A stretch of 64,000 bases of DNA from Rhodanobacteraceae bacterium (lineage in GTDB: Bacteria; Pseudomonadota; Gammaproteobacteria; Xanthomonadales; Rhodanobacteraceae). This document shows, piece by piece, positions 36,716-45,148 of this stretch (the stretch's first letter is position 1; every line of letters begins with the position of its first letter). Location: NCBI GenBank assembly GCA_027019085.1, contig JALUXG010000042.1, positions 62,001 through 126,000 on the forward strand, read 5' to 3'. A model generated the notes under the pieces. It did not search any database and was not told the DNA's origin. It worked only from the letters and a program-made list of their open reading frames with translations. A program made the position numbers and the translations under genes.

Positions 36716-37903
36716 ATGGAACACCGCTACGACTACCTGATCATCGGCGGCGGCATGACCGCGGACGCGGCGGTTGGCGCCATACGCGAACGCGATGCCG
36801 AAGGCAGCATCGGTCTGGTCGGTGACGAATCCGACCCACCCTACGAGCGTCCACCATTGAGCAAGGCGTTGTGGAAGGAGGGCGCCGATGAGGCCGGCAT
36901 CGACCTCGACACCCGGCGCCATGGGCTCGACATGCACCTGGGTCGGCGCGCCGTGGAACTGGATCGCGCGGCAAGGCGGGTACGCGACGAGAGCGGTGAC
37001 AGCTATTACTACGGCAAGCTGCTGCTGGCCACCGGCGCGCGGGCGCGCAGCCTGCCGTTCGGCGGCGAGCGCGTGGTGAATTTCCGTACCCGCGCCGACT
37101 TCCTGCGCCTGCGCTCGCTCGCCGGGAAGGGCCGCCACGTGGCGGTGGTCGGCGGCGGATTCATCGGCGCCGAACTGGCCGCCGCGCTGAGCAGCGTGGG
37201 CAGCAAGGTGACCATGGTGTTTCCTTCCGACGCGATCGGTGCGGGACGCTTTTCCGACGGCCTGGCCGATTACCTCAACGGCTACTACCGCGAGCGCGGG
37301 GTCGAGCTGCGTACGGGTTGCAAGGTCAAGAATGGGGACTGCGATGAAGACGGGGTGACGTTGATCCTGTCCGATGGCAGCGAGCTCGAGGCTGACGCCG
37401 TGGCCGCAGGACTGGGCGTGGATCCGGAGACCGGGCTGGCCGAACAGGCGGGTCTGGCGCTGGACGACGGCATCGTGGTCGATGCGCGACTGCGCACCGC
37501 AGACCCTGCGATCTGGGCGGCCGGCGACGTCGCCCGCTACCCGTCGCCGACCCTGGGGATGCGACGGGTTGAGCACGAGAACGCGGCCATCAGCATGGGA
37601 CATCACGCCGGCTGCGGCATGGCCGGGGAACCGCGTGACTACGCGGTCGAGCCGTTCTTCTACTCGGACCTGTTCGATCTCGGCTACGAGGCGGTCGGCG
37701 AGATCGACGCGCAGCATCTGGAAGTGGTCGAGCACTGGGCCGAGCCATTCCGCTGCGGCGTCACCTACTACATGGACGGCGGCCGCGTGCGCGGGGTGCT
37801 GTTGTGGAACGTGTGGGGTCAAGTCGAAGCGGCACGCGCACTCATTGCGGCACCGGGCCCGCAAGACGGCGACAGTCTGCGCCATCGCATTCCCATGGGG
37901 TGA
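36716..37903 (+). CDS. AIF-like FAD-dependent pyridine-nucleotide reductase
   Basis: The 395-residue flavoprotein has an FAD-binding N-terminus YDYLIIGGGMTADAAVGAI, then PPYERPPLSKALW as in ferredoxin reductases and apoptosis-inducing factor. The NAD(P)H fold is at about 140-170 (VAVVGGGFIGAELAAAL), and GDVARYPSP ends the FAD site. No CxxC redox pair is present, so it is not a disulfide reductase; it probably passes electrons to a protein or quinone partner. The usual GxGxxA after GGG is altered to GGMTADAA. GAGGAGG lies 6 bases before ATG. It is a stand-alone gene. Confidence 0.87.
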   Translation: MEHRYDYLIIGGGMTADAAVGAIRERDAEGSIGLVGDESDPPYERPPLSKALWKEGADEAGIDLDTRRHGLDMHLGRRAVELDRAARRVRDESGDSYYYGKLLLATGARARSLPFGGERVVNFRTRADFLRLRSLAGKGRHVAVVGGGFIGAELAAALSSVGSKVTMVFPSDAIGAGRFSDGLADYLNGYYRERGVELRTGCKVKNGDCDEDGVTLILSDGSELEADAVAAGLGVDPETGLAEQAGLALDDGIVVDARLRTADPAIWAAGDVARYPSPTLGMRRVEHENAAISMGHHAGCGMAGEPRDYAVEPFFYSDLFDLGYEAVGEIDAQHLEVVEHWAEPFRCGVTYYMDGGRVRGVLLWNVWGQVEAARALIAAPGPQDGDSLRHRIPMG

Positions 37904-37921
37904 ACGCACGTCGTTACCGCT

Positions 37922-38557
37922 TCAATGCCGTGTGTCCGTTTCCCGTTCCGCTGCCGCCAGACGGTGCCGACGCCACAGATAGATGCCGAGACCTGCCGCC
38001 AGGATGCCCAGCGCTATCCACAATCCGGCTTGCCCACGGTGCATCCAGGTCAGCAGCCATTCGTGGTTGTTGGCGCCGAGATAGCCCAGGTACACCCATA
38101 CCGGCACGCTGATCAGCGCGGCCAGTCCGTCGAGCAGCAGGAAGCGCAGGAACGTCACGCGGTGCGTAAGGCCGGCGCTGACGAACACCGCCGTGCGCAT
38201 GCCCGGGAGGAAGCGGGCTGTGAACAGCATGCGGTTGCCATAGCGCTCGAACTGTTTTTGCACCGCGGCATAACGTTTGGGGGTGAGCACCCATTTAAGC
38301 GGGCGTTTGTGCAACAGGCGGACGCCATAGTGATGGCCCGCCAGGAACATGCCGGCATCACCCACCAGCACGCCCAGCATGGTCACGGCGAACATCACGT
38401 GCACGTTGGCGTAACCCAGGCCGGCGATCACGCCTCCGGCGACCAGGGTCACGTCCTCGGGAATCGGCACGCCCATGCCGCATATCAGCAAGGCCAGGAA
38501 CACGGCGAGGTAGCCGTTCTCGGCGAAGACGGTGGTCAGTCGGGTGAGCAGATCCAT
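37922..38557 (-). CDS. DedA-family membrane protein
   Basis: The 211-residue protein has the DedA/VTT domain: GYLAVFLALLICGMGVPIPE with the conserved Glu, GDAGMFLAGHHYG, and RFLPGMRTAVFVSAGL with the conserved Arg. DedA proteins are proton-coupled inner-membrane proteins; several members flip lipids or lipid-linked carriers. ATG 38557 was chosen by family resemblance; ATG 38572 adds five residues. No Shine-Dalgarno sequence is clear. It lies about 90 bases downstream of dnaG on the same strand. Confidence 0.9.
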   Translation of the reverse strand: MDLLTRLTTVFAENGYLAVFLALLICGMGVPIPEDVTLVAGGVIAGLGYANVHVMFAVTMLGVLVGDAGMFLAGHHYGVRLLHKRPLKWVLTPKRYAAVQKQFERYGNRMLFTARFLPGMRTAVFVSAGLTHRVTFLRFLLLDGLAALISVPVWVYLGYLGANNHEWLLTWMHRGQAGLWIALGILAAGLGIYLWRRHRLAAAERETDTRH

Positions 38558-38648
38558 GCGTGGCGTTGGCATGCGTCCGGAACATGAAGCGACGATCTTC
38601 CCATGGATTGGGCCGTGTTCACAGTTGCACCCGGGGTTGCCCGTCCGT

Positions 38649-40436
38649 TCAGGCGGGGGGTGGGCGGGATTTGGCGGCCAGCAACGTGCGCAATTCATCC
38701 TTGCCGTGATCATCGAGCGTGCCTTGCGCACGTTGTGCCTGCAGGGCCTGGATCCGCTGCATGTCGGCCTGTTTGCGCATCTGCTCCAGGGCGCCATGCC
38801 ACTCGCTGCGTTGCATCCGCGCATCGCCCACCAGTTCGGCCATGGCCAGCTTGTGCAGGGCCGGGGCTTCCTCGCGGTCGGCGAAATGCTCCAGCAGCGC
38901 ACCGGTCCGGATCCCGGGCCGTGCGCGTGCCGTTTCGATAAGTTCGACCAGCAGCTCGATGCCTGGTTTGTCGAGGCGGGCAAAGGCGTAGGGAGGCTCC
39001 ACCTCTTCGGCCAGTTCGGGACGGGCAAGCAGCAGGGCGATGGCACTGCGTACCAGGGTACGTCGCGCCGTGCGCGAGGGCATCGCCCGCGCAGGCCGGG
39101 CCGGGGCCTGTGGGCGCTTCAGTTGCGCATCGACGCCGGTGCGTTGGTGCAGTTCCTGCGCCATCAGGTCGCGGAAGGCGCCATCGGGCATGCGCGCGAT
39201 CAGCGGCCGGGCGCGCTCGGCCAGGCGCGCCCGGCCGTCCAGCGAGCGCAGGTCGATGTCCTCGCCGAGATGGTCGAAGAAGTAGTTCGACAGTGGCGTG
39301 GCCCCGGCGAGGCGTTGTTCAAAACCTTCCCGGCCTTCGGTACGGACCAGGGAGTCGGGATCCTCGCCGTCGGGGAGAAACAGGAAATACGCCTGGCGGC
39401 CATCCCGGATACGCGGCAGCGTGGCTTCCAGCGCCTTCCACGCCGCAGCGCGGCCGGCGCGGTCGCCATCGAAGCAGTACACCACATCCGGGGTGCTGCG
39501 GAACAGGCGTTCGGTGTGCTCGGGCGTGGTCGCGGTTCCCAGCGTGGCCACCGCCATGGGCAAGCCGGCCTGGTGCAGGGCGATGGCATCCATGTAGCCC
39601 TCGACCACCAGCAGGCGGGTCAGGCGGGTGCGGGCCTGCTTGCACTGCCACAGGCCGAACAGTTCGCGACCCTTGTGGAACAGCGGTGTTTCGGGCGAGT
39701 TGAGGTACTTGGGACCTTCGCTCCTTTGTGCGCTGCGGGCATGCGTACCCGCACCATCCGCCGCTCCTGTCGCTTGCGCGCTGCCGGCGAGGATGCGTCC
39801 GCCGAAGGCGATCACGCGGCCGCGGCGGTCGAGGATCGGGAACATCAGGCGTGCACGGAAACGGTCGTATTTCCCGCTGTCGCCGGTGGAAATCATGCCG
39901 GTCTGTTCCAGCCACTGGAGGCGTTCGGGCGTGCTGCCCAGGTGTTTGAGCAGGCTGCTGCCGCCCGGCGCCCAGCCGATGCGGAAACGTGCGAGGGTAT
40001 CGGCGTCGAGTCCGCGTTGCTGGCAATAGGCCTGGGCCGCGGGGTGGTCGTGCAGGCAATCCTGGTAGAACGTCGCGGCCTGGTCGAGCAGTTCGTACCA
40101 GCCGCTGCGGTCCTCGCGCGGCTGCAGCTCGCCGCCTTCGCGAGGCACCTCCAGGCCGACCGACTGCGCGAGTTCCTCGACGGCGTCAGGGAATTCCAGT
40201 CGCTCGTAGGCCATCAGGAACCCGATCGCGCTGCCGTGCGCACCGCAACCGAAGCAGTGGTAGAACTGTTTCTGCGGGCTGACGTAGAACGAGGGCGTGC
40301 GCTCGTCATGGAACGGGCAGCAGGCGGTCCATTCGCGTCCGGCCTTCTTCAATGGCACGCGCCGCTCCACCACTTCGACGATGTCGATGCGGGACAGCAG
40401 TTCGTCGATGAAGCGTTCGGGGATCAGGCCGCGCAT
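38649..40436 (-). CDS. dnaG: DNA primase
   Basis: The 595-residue primase makes RNA primers for replication. The N-terminal zinc ribbon has Cys40, His43, Cys61 and Cys64. The TOPRIM core shows VVEGYMDAIALHQAG and CFDGDRAGRAA. The C-terminal helicase-binding domain follows. An extra segment of about 25 residues, rich in Ala/Gly (about 217-241), lies between FGGRIL and PKYLNSPETPLFHKG. The usual rpsU and rpoD neighbours are absent; an ELM1-like gene is 7 bases upstream and dedA downstream. Confidence 0.96.
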   Translation of the reverse strand: MRGLIPERFIDELLSRIDIVEVVERRVPLKKAGREWTACCPFHDERTPSFYVSPQKQFYHCFGCGAHGSAIGFLMAYERLEFPDAVEELAQSVGLEVPREGGELQPREDRSGWYELLDQAATFYQDCLHDHPAAQAYCQQRGLDADTLARFRIGWAPGGSSLLKHLGSTPERLQWLEQTGMISTGDSGKYDRFRARLMFPILDRRGRVIAFGGRILAGSAQATGAADGAGTHARSAQRSEGPKYLNSPETPLFHKGRELFGLWQCKQARTRLTRLLVVEGYMDAIALHQAGLPMAVATLGTATTPEHTERLFRSTPDVVYCFDGDRAGRAAAWKALEATLPRIRDGRQAYFLFLPDGEDPDSLVRTEGREGFEQRLAGATPLSNYFFDHLGEDIDLRSLDGRARLAERARPLIARMPDGAFRDLMAQELHQRTGVDAQLKRPQAPARPARAMPSRTARRTLVRSAIALLLARPELAEEVEPPYAFARLDKPGIELLVELIETARARPGIRTGALLEHFADREEAPALHKLAMAELVGDARMQRSEWHGALEQMRKQADMQRIQALQAQRAQGTLDDHGKDELRTLLAAKSRPPPA

Positions 40437-40443
40437 GAGAGCG

Positions 40444-41487
40444 CTAGGATGCCACGCCGGGATGGGCTACGGGCAGATGCAGGCGCCGGCGGACCTCGAC
40501 GGCGACGGCGACGGTTTCGCGCAGCGGCGCGGAAGGCGCCTGCGCGTTCGCGTCCAGTGCGTGCAGCAGGCCCCGTTCGCGCAGGGCTGCGTGAAAGCGT
40601 GACAGCCTGGGCGGCAGCGCTGCACTGTCCAGGGTATGGACCGGTACCCCGGTGGCGGCGGCCTCGGAGAGCATGTTCACCGAATCGGGAGTGACCACCA
40701 GGCGGTCGGCCCAGCCCAGCACCCCCGGGTACGGGTTGGGCCCGTCGCCGCTGTCGCGCCAGCGCAGGCCGGGGATGTCGCGGATCGCCGTGTGCACGGC
40801 TTCATAAAGCGCAGGGGGTGTGCGTCGCGAAGCCACCAGCATCACGCTTGCGCCCTCGGCCCGGTGACGCTTGCGCAACGCATCGGCCAGGGCCGCAGCC
40901 TGTCCGGCATCCAGCGGAACTCCACGACGTGGGCCGCCGAGCAGGACGCCAACGCGGGGTCCGGGGAGCTGGCCCAGTGCCGGAAAGGCCTCGCGCCCGG
41001 CCTGCAGCCAGTCATCGTCGACCGGGTGCAGCGAGCCCAGCGTGTTCACGACATGTTCGCCGGCCAGGTCGTCATGGTGTGGTGCGATCACCAGATCCCA
41101 GTGGCGTGCGTCGATGCGCGGGTCGAGGATCTGCACACTGCGGCAAGTCCCTCCGGACAGGCGCGCGACCACGCGTGTCAGCAAGGCGGCGCTGCGTCCG
41201 CAGCCGATCACCAGCGCCGGCCACGGCGGCGCCAGGCGTTCGCGATGGATGGCATTCACCGTCAGCCGGCCGGCAACTGCACCGCGCGGCGCCAGCCAGG
41301 ACCACGGCGCCTGCAGCGGCAGCACCATGCTGCGGGTGGCAAGGCCAAGAGCCTGGGCCAGCGCCAGCGCCTGACGCTCGTTGCCGGCAGCGCCGTCGGT
41401 GAGCACCCAGCAGGGCGTGGCGGGAGCGTCGTTTTGTCCGCTTTCAAGCACGGTCTGTTCCCTTGGTGGGACGGGGGCGGCCGGCAT
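40444..41487 (-). CDS. ELM1/GtrOC1-like putative nucleoside-diphosphate-sugar binding protein
   Basis: The 347-residue protein resembles the mitochondrial-fission ELM1 family: the N-terminal WVLTDGAAGNERQALALAQALG, a central PRVGVLLGGP and C-terminal WADRLVVTPDSVNMLSEA. The last block looks like the donor-binding half of GT-B glycosyltransferases, and in bacteria the family is often near LPS genes. It stops 7 bases before the dnaG start, so both genes may share a transcript. The reaction is unknown; a glycosyltransferase role is inferred. Confidence 0.8.
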   Translation of the reverse strand: MPAAPVPPREQTVLESGQNDAPATPCWVLTDGAAGNERQALALAQALGLATRSMVLPLQAPWSWLAPRGAVAGRLTVNAIHRERLAPPWPALVIGCGRSAALLTRVVARLSGGTCRSVQILDPRIDARHWDLVIAPHHDDLAGEHVVNTLGSLHPVDDDWLQAGREAFPALGQLPGPRVGVLLGGPRRGVPLDAGQAAALADALRKRHRAEGASVMLVASRRTPPALYEAVHTAIRDIPGLRWRDSGDGPNPYPGVLGWADRLVVTPDSVNMLSEAAATGVPVHTLDSAALPPRLSRFHAALRERGLLHALDANAQAPSAPLRETVAVAVEVRRRLHLPVAHPGVAS

Positions 41488-41585
41488 TCGGACTTACAAT
41501 GGCTGCCCAGGCTGCATTGCGTCCATGCGTCATCACGGATGCGGCCGACCGGTATTCGCGTTCCGACGATAGGGAGTGATCAACC

Positions 41586-42197
41586 ATGCGTATCCTGATG
41601 TCCATGGCCTTGCTGGCGTGTCTGGCAAGCCTACCGGCCGCAGCCAGGCCGGTCACCTACAAGCTCGATCCCAACCACACGCAGGTTCGGGTGGTGTGGA
41701 ACCATTTCGGCTTTTCCAACCCGGACGCCAACTTCACGCATATCACCGGCACCCTGGTCTATGACGCCGCGCATCCGGCGAAATCCTCGGTCAGGGTGAA
41801 TATCCCGCTGTCCGGTCTGGATGCCCATGTGGCCAAGCTTACCGAGCATCTCGAGGGGCCGGCGTTCTTCGATGCAGCGAAATTTCCCGTGGCCCGCTTC
41901 GTCAGTAAGCGGGTGGTGGCGGACGGCAAGGACCGGCTGACGGTCCATGGCGAGCTCAGCGTGCATGGGGTCACCCGGCCGGTGACGCTGCGGGTGCGGG
42001 TCAACAAGGTCGGCATGCAGCCGATGTGGAAGGCTCCCGCGGCCGGCTTTGACGCCACGACCACGCTCAAACGCACCGATTTCGGCGTCGGGGCCTATGT
42101 ACCGATGGTCAGCAACGAGGTGCATGTGCACATCACCGTCGAGGCCATCGAGGCGTCGGCTTACGCGCGCATGATGAAGGCCATGCAGGGCAAGTAG
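41586..42197 (+). CDS. Periplasmic YceI-family protein
   Basis: The 203-residue protein has a signal peptide (cut near residue 20) and the YceI lipocalin-like barrel: YKLDPNHTQVRVVWNHFGF, DAHVAKLTEHLEGPAFFDA and ELSVHGVTRPVTLRV. YceI proteins bind polyprenyl or quinone-like lipids in the periplasm. It stands alone and is divergent from the ELM1-like gene, with AGGGAG about 8 bases before ATG. A TACAAT at 41495-41500 may belong to its promoter. A perfect hairpin follows. Confidence 0.93.
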   Translation: MRILMSMALLACLASLPAAARPVTYKLDPNHTQVRVVWNHFGFSNPDANFTHITGTLVYDAAHPAKSSVRVNIPLSGLDAHVAKLTEHLEGPAFFDAAKFPVARFVSKRVVADGKDRLTVHGELSVHGVTRPVTLRVRVNKVGMQPMWKAPAAGFDATTTLKRTDFGVGAYVPMVSNEVHVHITVEAIEASAYARMMKAMQGK

Positions 42198-42213
42198 GGG
42201 CCGGGTTGGAGCC

Positions 42214-42243
42214 CCATCTCGCCATCCGTGAATGGCGAGATGG
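42214..42243. terminator. Perfect 12-bp hairpin between yceI and the Yip1 gene
   Basis: CCATCTCGCCAT (42214-42225) and ATGGCGAGATGG (42232-42243) form a perfect stem with a 6-base loop between two converging genes. No U-run is present, but position and stability suggest a bidirectional terminator. Confidence 0.55.
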
Positions 42244-42252
42244 AGGTTGCGG

Positions 42253-43380
42253 TCACGGTGTCGTGTCCGGGTCGCGGTGGACCTTTTTCAGGGACGTGAG
42301 GTCCACTGCCCTGACGGCATGCTTGAGATCATCGAAATCCTTCACCGTACCGCTGGCGCGGACCAGGATCCGGTTGTCAACGGCCAGGGCATAGGTGCCT
42401 TGCCGGGTCGTGCTGTTCCATTGCTCGCCGATGCTGCGATCTCCCGCCAGGCGGGTCTTTTCGAATCCGCTGTCGTTGCTGCGCTCGAGGCTGGCCGGCG
42501 TGATGATGCCCAGCCCCGGCATGGTGTCGGCGTTGGCTGTATCCAGGACCAGCAACTGGATGTGATTGCCGCGCGTATCGCGGTACAGGGCCTGCGCCAG
42601 GCTGAAACGCGCACCGGGCGTGTCCTGTCGGAGGGCGCTGGCCGATGCCCGGGCATAGCCGTCGAGGGTCGCGGGCAGCAGCGCGCGCATGCGATCGGGA
42701 TCGGGCGTGGATGCCTGGCCCGGGTTTTGCGCGGCTGCGGTTGATGTCGTGCCGGACGCTGGCGTCGCGTTCATGGCCTGATGTTGCGGTGAAAGCAGAC
42801 CGGTGCCGGTTACCAGGCCAAGCAGGGCAAGCAGGATCCAGCTCAGGAGTATGGCCAGCACCGTACTCAGCACGGCATAGCCCAGGCTGCGCTCGCGCGG
42901 GCAGCGCATGGTGTGCGGCAGGCCCAGGTACAGCAGATAAAAGGCGTACAGTGCGCCGGCCAGGGTGATCAGGAAGCCCAGCCAGGGCAGGACGACAAAG
43001 ATGCCGGCCACCCATGCCGCAGTCCAGGCGTAGGCGACCGTTTTCAGTGCCTGCACGAAATCGCGGCGTCCCTCGAAAGTTTCGGCCAGGGCATTGACGA
43101 TGAGCGCGATCAGGTAGACCAGTACCAGGCTTGCCGCATAGCCGACGAGCATGCCCCAGATGCCGCCGAAGAAGGAATAGCGGACATGCGTGCCGCCGAC
43201 GCGATCGCCGATCAGGCTGTAGCGGATGAACTGGAAAAGCGGTGGCAGGGCGGCCAGCAGCAGGATGTAGCGCATGTAAAGTGCGGGCGTCGTGTCCGCT
43301 TCGGCGGCGATGCGCGGCCATTCGCGGTTGGGCTGCAGCAGGATGCCGCGGATGCGCGCAAGCAGTTTGTCAAATTTCAT
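42253..43380 (-). CDS. Yip1-family membrane protein with extra C-terminal domain
   Basis: The 375-residue protein has a Yip1 domain of about five helices in its first 210 residues (VYLIALIVNALAETFEGRRD; GLPHTMRCPRERSLGYAV). A linker rich in Thr/Ala/Pro and a soluble domain of about 140 residues follow (LLPATLDGYARASASALRQD; QLLVLDTANADTMPGLG). The start at 43380 has GGAG 8 bases ahead; the frame is open much further upstream but without family likeness. The soluble tail is not part of standard Yip1 proteins, and its role is unknown. Confidence 0.8.
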   Translation of the reverse strand: MKFDKLLARIRGILLQPNREWPRIAAEADTTPALYMRYILLLAALPPLFQFIRYSLIGDRVGGTHVRYSFFGGIWGMLVGYAASLVLVYLIALIVNALAETFEGRRDFVQALKTVAYAWTAAWVAGIFVVLPWLGFLITLAGALYAFYLLYLGLPHTMRCPRERSLGYAVLSTVLAILLSWILLALLGLVTGTGLLSPQHQAMNATPASGTTSTAAAQNPGQASTPDPDRMRALLPATLDGYARASASALRQDTPGARFSLAQALYRDTRGNHIQLLVLDTANADTMPGLGIITPASLERSNDSGFEKTRLAGDRSIGEQWNSTTRQGTYALAVDNRILVRASGTVKDFDDLKHAVRAVDLTSLKKVHRDPDTTP

Positions 43381-43559
43381 GAGGGACTCTCCATGAGGAC
43401 GTTCGGCCTTGTATCCGGCAGGCCTGGCGAGCTTGACGGTACACCGTACCGGCATCCCGGAGAAGGCCGGTCTCCGGGCCTGTGCGGGCAGGAGGTTGCT
43501 GCCGGCATGCCCCGGCTGCGCTACCATGGACGATCCGATATGTTCCATGGAGTCCCGCC

Positions 43560-43769
43560 ATGCTGTCCCATGATCCCGCCGCGGAAAAGCGGGTGCCGGC
43601 CAATGCCGAACATTGTTACAAAGTGACGCGCAGCGACCTGCCCCTGTCCTGTCCGATGCCCGGCATGAGCCTGTGGAATTCCCATCCGAAGGTATATCTG
43701 CCAATCGAGGACGAGGGCGGCGAAGTCGTATGTCCTTATTGCGCCGCGCATTATGTGCTGAGCGAGTGA
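43560..43769 (+). CDS. Zinc-finger (zf-CHCC, NDUFS6-like) protein
   Basis: The 69-residue protein carries the CHCC zinc site, Cys31, His42, Cys58 and Cys61 (LPLSCPMPG; WNSHPKVYLP; EVVCPYCAAHYVL). This is the bacterial relative of complex I accessory subunit NDUFS6. In bacteria it is often encoded near LPS glycosyltransferases or aminotransferases, as here. GGAG lies 7 bases ahead of the ATG. Function in bacteria is not settled. Confidence 0.88.
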   Translation: MLSHDPAAEKRVPANAEHCYKVTRSDLPLSCPMPGMSLWNSHPKVYLPIEDEGGEVVCPYCAAHYVLSE

Positions 43770-43857
43770 AATAACGCGCATTGGCGCACGTTTGCGTGCG
43801 GATTTCGGCACATATCTTGCTTTGGATCTGGCATGGAAGCATGCCGGAATTGAAGCG

Positions 43858-45036
43858 ATGTACCACACCGGGCTGCAGGCTCCGACCGATATGTCCACCC
43901 GGGACGCACAAACGCCCACGACACCAGCCGCGATGACGGTGGTACAGCTCATCCCTGCCCTTCATTCGGGTGGTGCTGAACGTTCGGTCCTCGAGGTGGC
44001 CCGCGCCCTGGTGGCAGCTGGGCACACATCGGTGGTGATCTCCGCGGGCGGTCGTCTGGTCGACCAGCTTGAACGGGAAGGAAGCCGGCACATCACCCTC
44101 GACATCGGGCGCAAGTCACCACTGTCGCTGACCAGGATCTACCGTCTGCGCCGCCTGCTGCAGGAACTGGGGGCCGACGTGGTGCATGCGCGCTCCCGCG
44201 TACCGGCCTGGCTGGGCTGGCTCGCGCTGCGTGGCATGCGTCCGCGGCCGCATTTCGTGACCACGGTCCACGGACTCAATTCCCCGGGGCCGTACAGCCG
44301 AATCCTGCTGCGCGGCGACCGCGTGATCGCGGTCTCGCAGAGCGTACGCGATCACATCGTGCGCAATTATCCCGATTTCGACCGCGCCCGCCTGGAGGTC
44401 ATCCCGCGCGGGGTGGATGGCAAGGAGTTCCCCTACGGATACCGTCCCGAGGACGACTGGCGCGAGCGCTTCTTCAACCGTTATCCGCAACTCGACGACT
44501 ATCCGTTGCTGACCCTGCCCGGCCGCGGTACGCGGCTGAAGGGGCACCACGATGCCATCGACCTGCTGGCCGGCCTGCTCAGCCGTGGGGTGGAGGCACG
44601 CTTGCTGATGCTGGGCGTGCTGGAGGACGGCCGCGAGGCCTATGTGCAGGAATTGCGCCAGCACATCGCCGCGACAGGGCTGGAAGGCAAGGTGGTCCTG
44701 AGTGAGCCGCGCAGTGATGTGCGTGACGTGCTATCGGTGTCGGCGCTGGTCCTGCAACTGTCCACCAAGCCTGAAGCCTTCGGCCGCACCGTGATCGAAT
44801 CCCTGTCGCTGTGCCGGCCGGTGCTCGGCTATGCCCACGGCGGCGTGGGCGAATTGCTGGCCGAACTGTATCCGGCCGGTCGCGTGCCGACCGGCGATCG
44901 CGAACGCCTGGTGGAGCGCGCCGCCGAGTTGTTGCGCCTGGCGCCGCCGATTCCGCCGCTGGACCGTTATCGCCTCGAGGACATGCAGCAGCAGGTGCTC
45001 GACGTGTATGCCGGGCTGGTGCGCGTGGGCACCTGA
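43858..45036 (+). CDS. GT4-type glycosyltransferase (LPS core/heptosyl-like)
   Basis: The 392-residue GT-B enzyme has an N-terminal acceptor domain (VVQLIPALHSGGAERSVLEV) and a C-terminal UDP-sugar domain (RGTRLKGHHDAIDLLAGLL; KPEAFGRTVIESLSLCRPV, the EX7E-like motif). It probably adds a sugar to the LPS core or O-unit in the cytoplasm. ATG 43858, ATG 43891 and ATG 43933 are all possible starts; the first gives the longest sensible N-terminus. It opens a + strand run with the ligase-like gene and a GT2 enzyme. Confidence 0.87.
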   Translation: MYHTGLQAPTDMSTRDAQTPTTPAAMTVVQLIPALHSGGAERSVLEVARALVAAGHTSVVISAGGRLVDQLEREGSRHITLDIGRKSPLSLTRIYRLRRLLQELGADVVHARSRVPAWLGWLALRGMRPRPHFVTTVHGLNSPGPYSRILLRGDRVIAVSQSVRDHIVRNYPDFDRARLEVIPRGVDGKEFPYGYRPEDDWRERFFNRYPQLDDYPLLTLPGRGTRLKGHHDAIDLLAGLLSRGVEARLLMLGVLEDGREAYVQELRQHIAATGLEGKVVLSEPRSDVRDVLSVSALVLQLSTKPEAFGRTVIESLSLCRPVLGYAHGGVGELLAELYPAGRVPTGDRERLVERAAELLRLAPPIPPLDRYRLEDMQQQVLDVYAGLVRVGT

Positions 45037-45115
45037 AGGGAACTTCACGCAGCAACGGCGAGGACGTCTCATCGGGCTGCGGTACGGCTGTTGCAGTACG
45101 GGTCGGCGGCTGGCC

Positions 45116-45121
45116 TACAAT
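45116..45121 (+). promoter_or_regulatory. Candidate -10 element for the O-antigen-ligase-like gene
   Basis: TACAAT ends 27 bases before the ATG at 45149. A poor -35 (TTGCAG, 45091-45096) is 19 bases away. Weak call. Confidence 0.28.
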
Positions 45122-45148
45122 CAGCCTTTGTCCGGCAAGAGAGTGCGC

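Noticed and set aside
37125-37145. CACGTG-centred palindrome that might be a parS site
   Set aside because: It reads GCC-CACGTG-GC-like inside a coding region and does not match known parS consensus flanks. The similar motif near 48855 was also dismissed.
43381-44091. N-terminal extension of the Yip1 frame upstream of 43380
   Set aside because: It lacks family likeness and runs across the zinc-finger gene on the other strand. A good ribosome binding site supports 43380.
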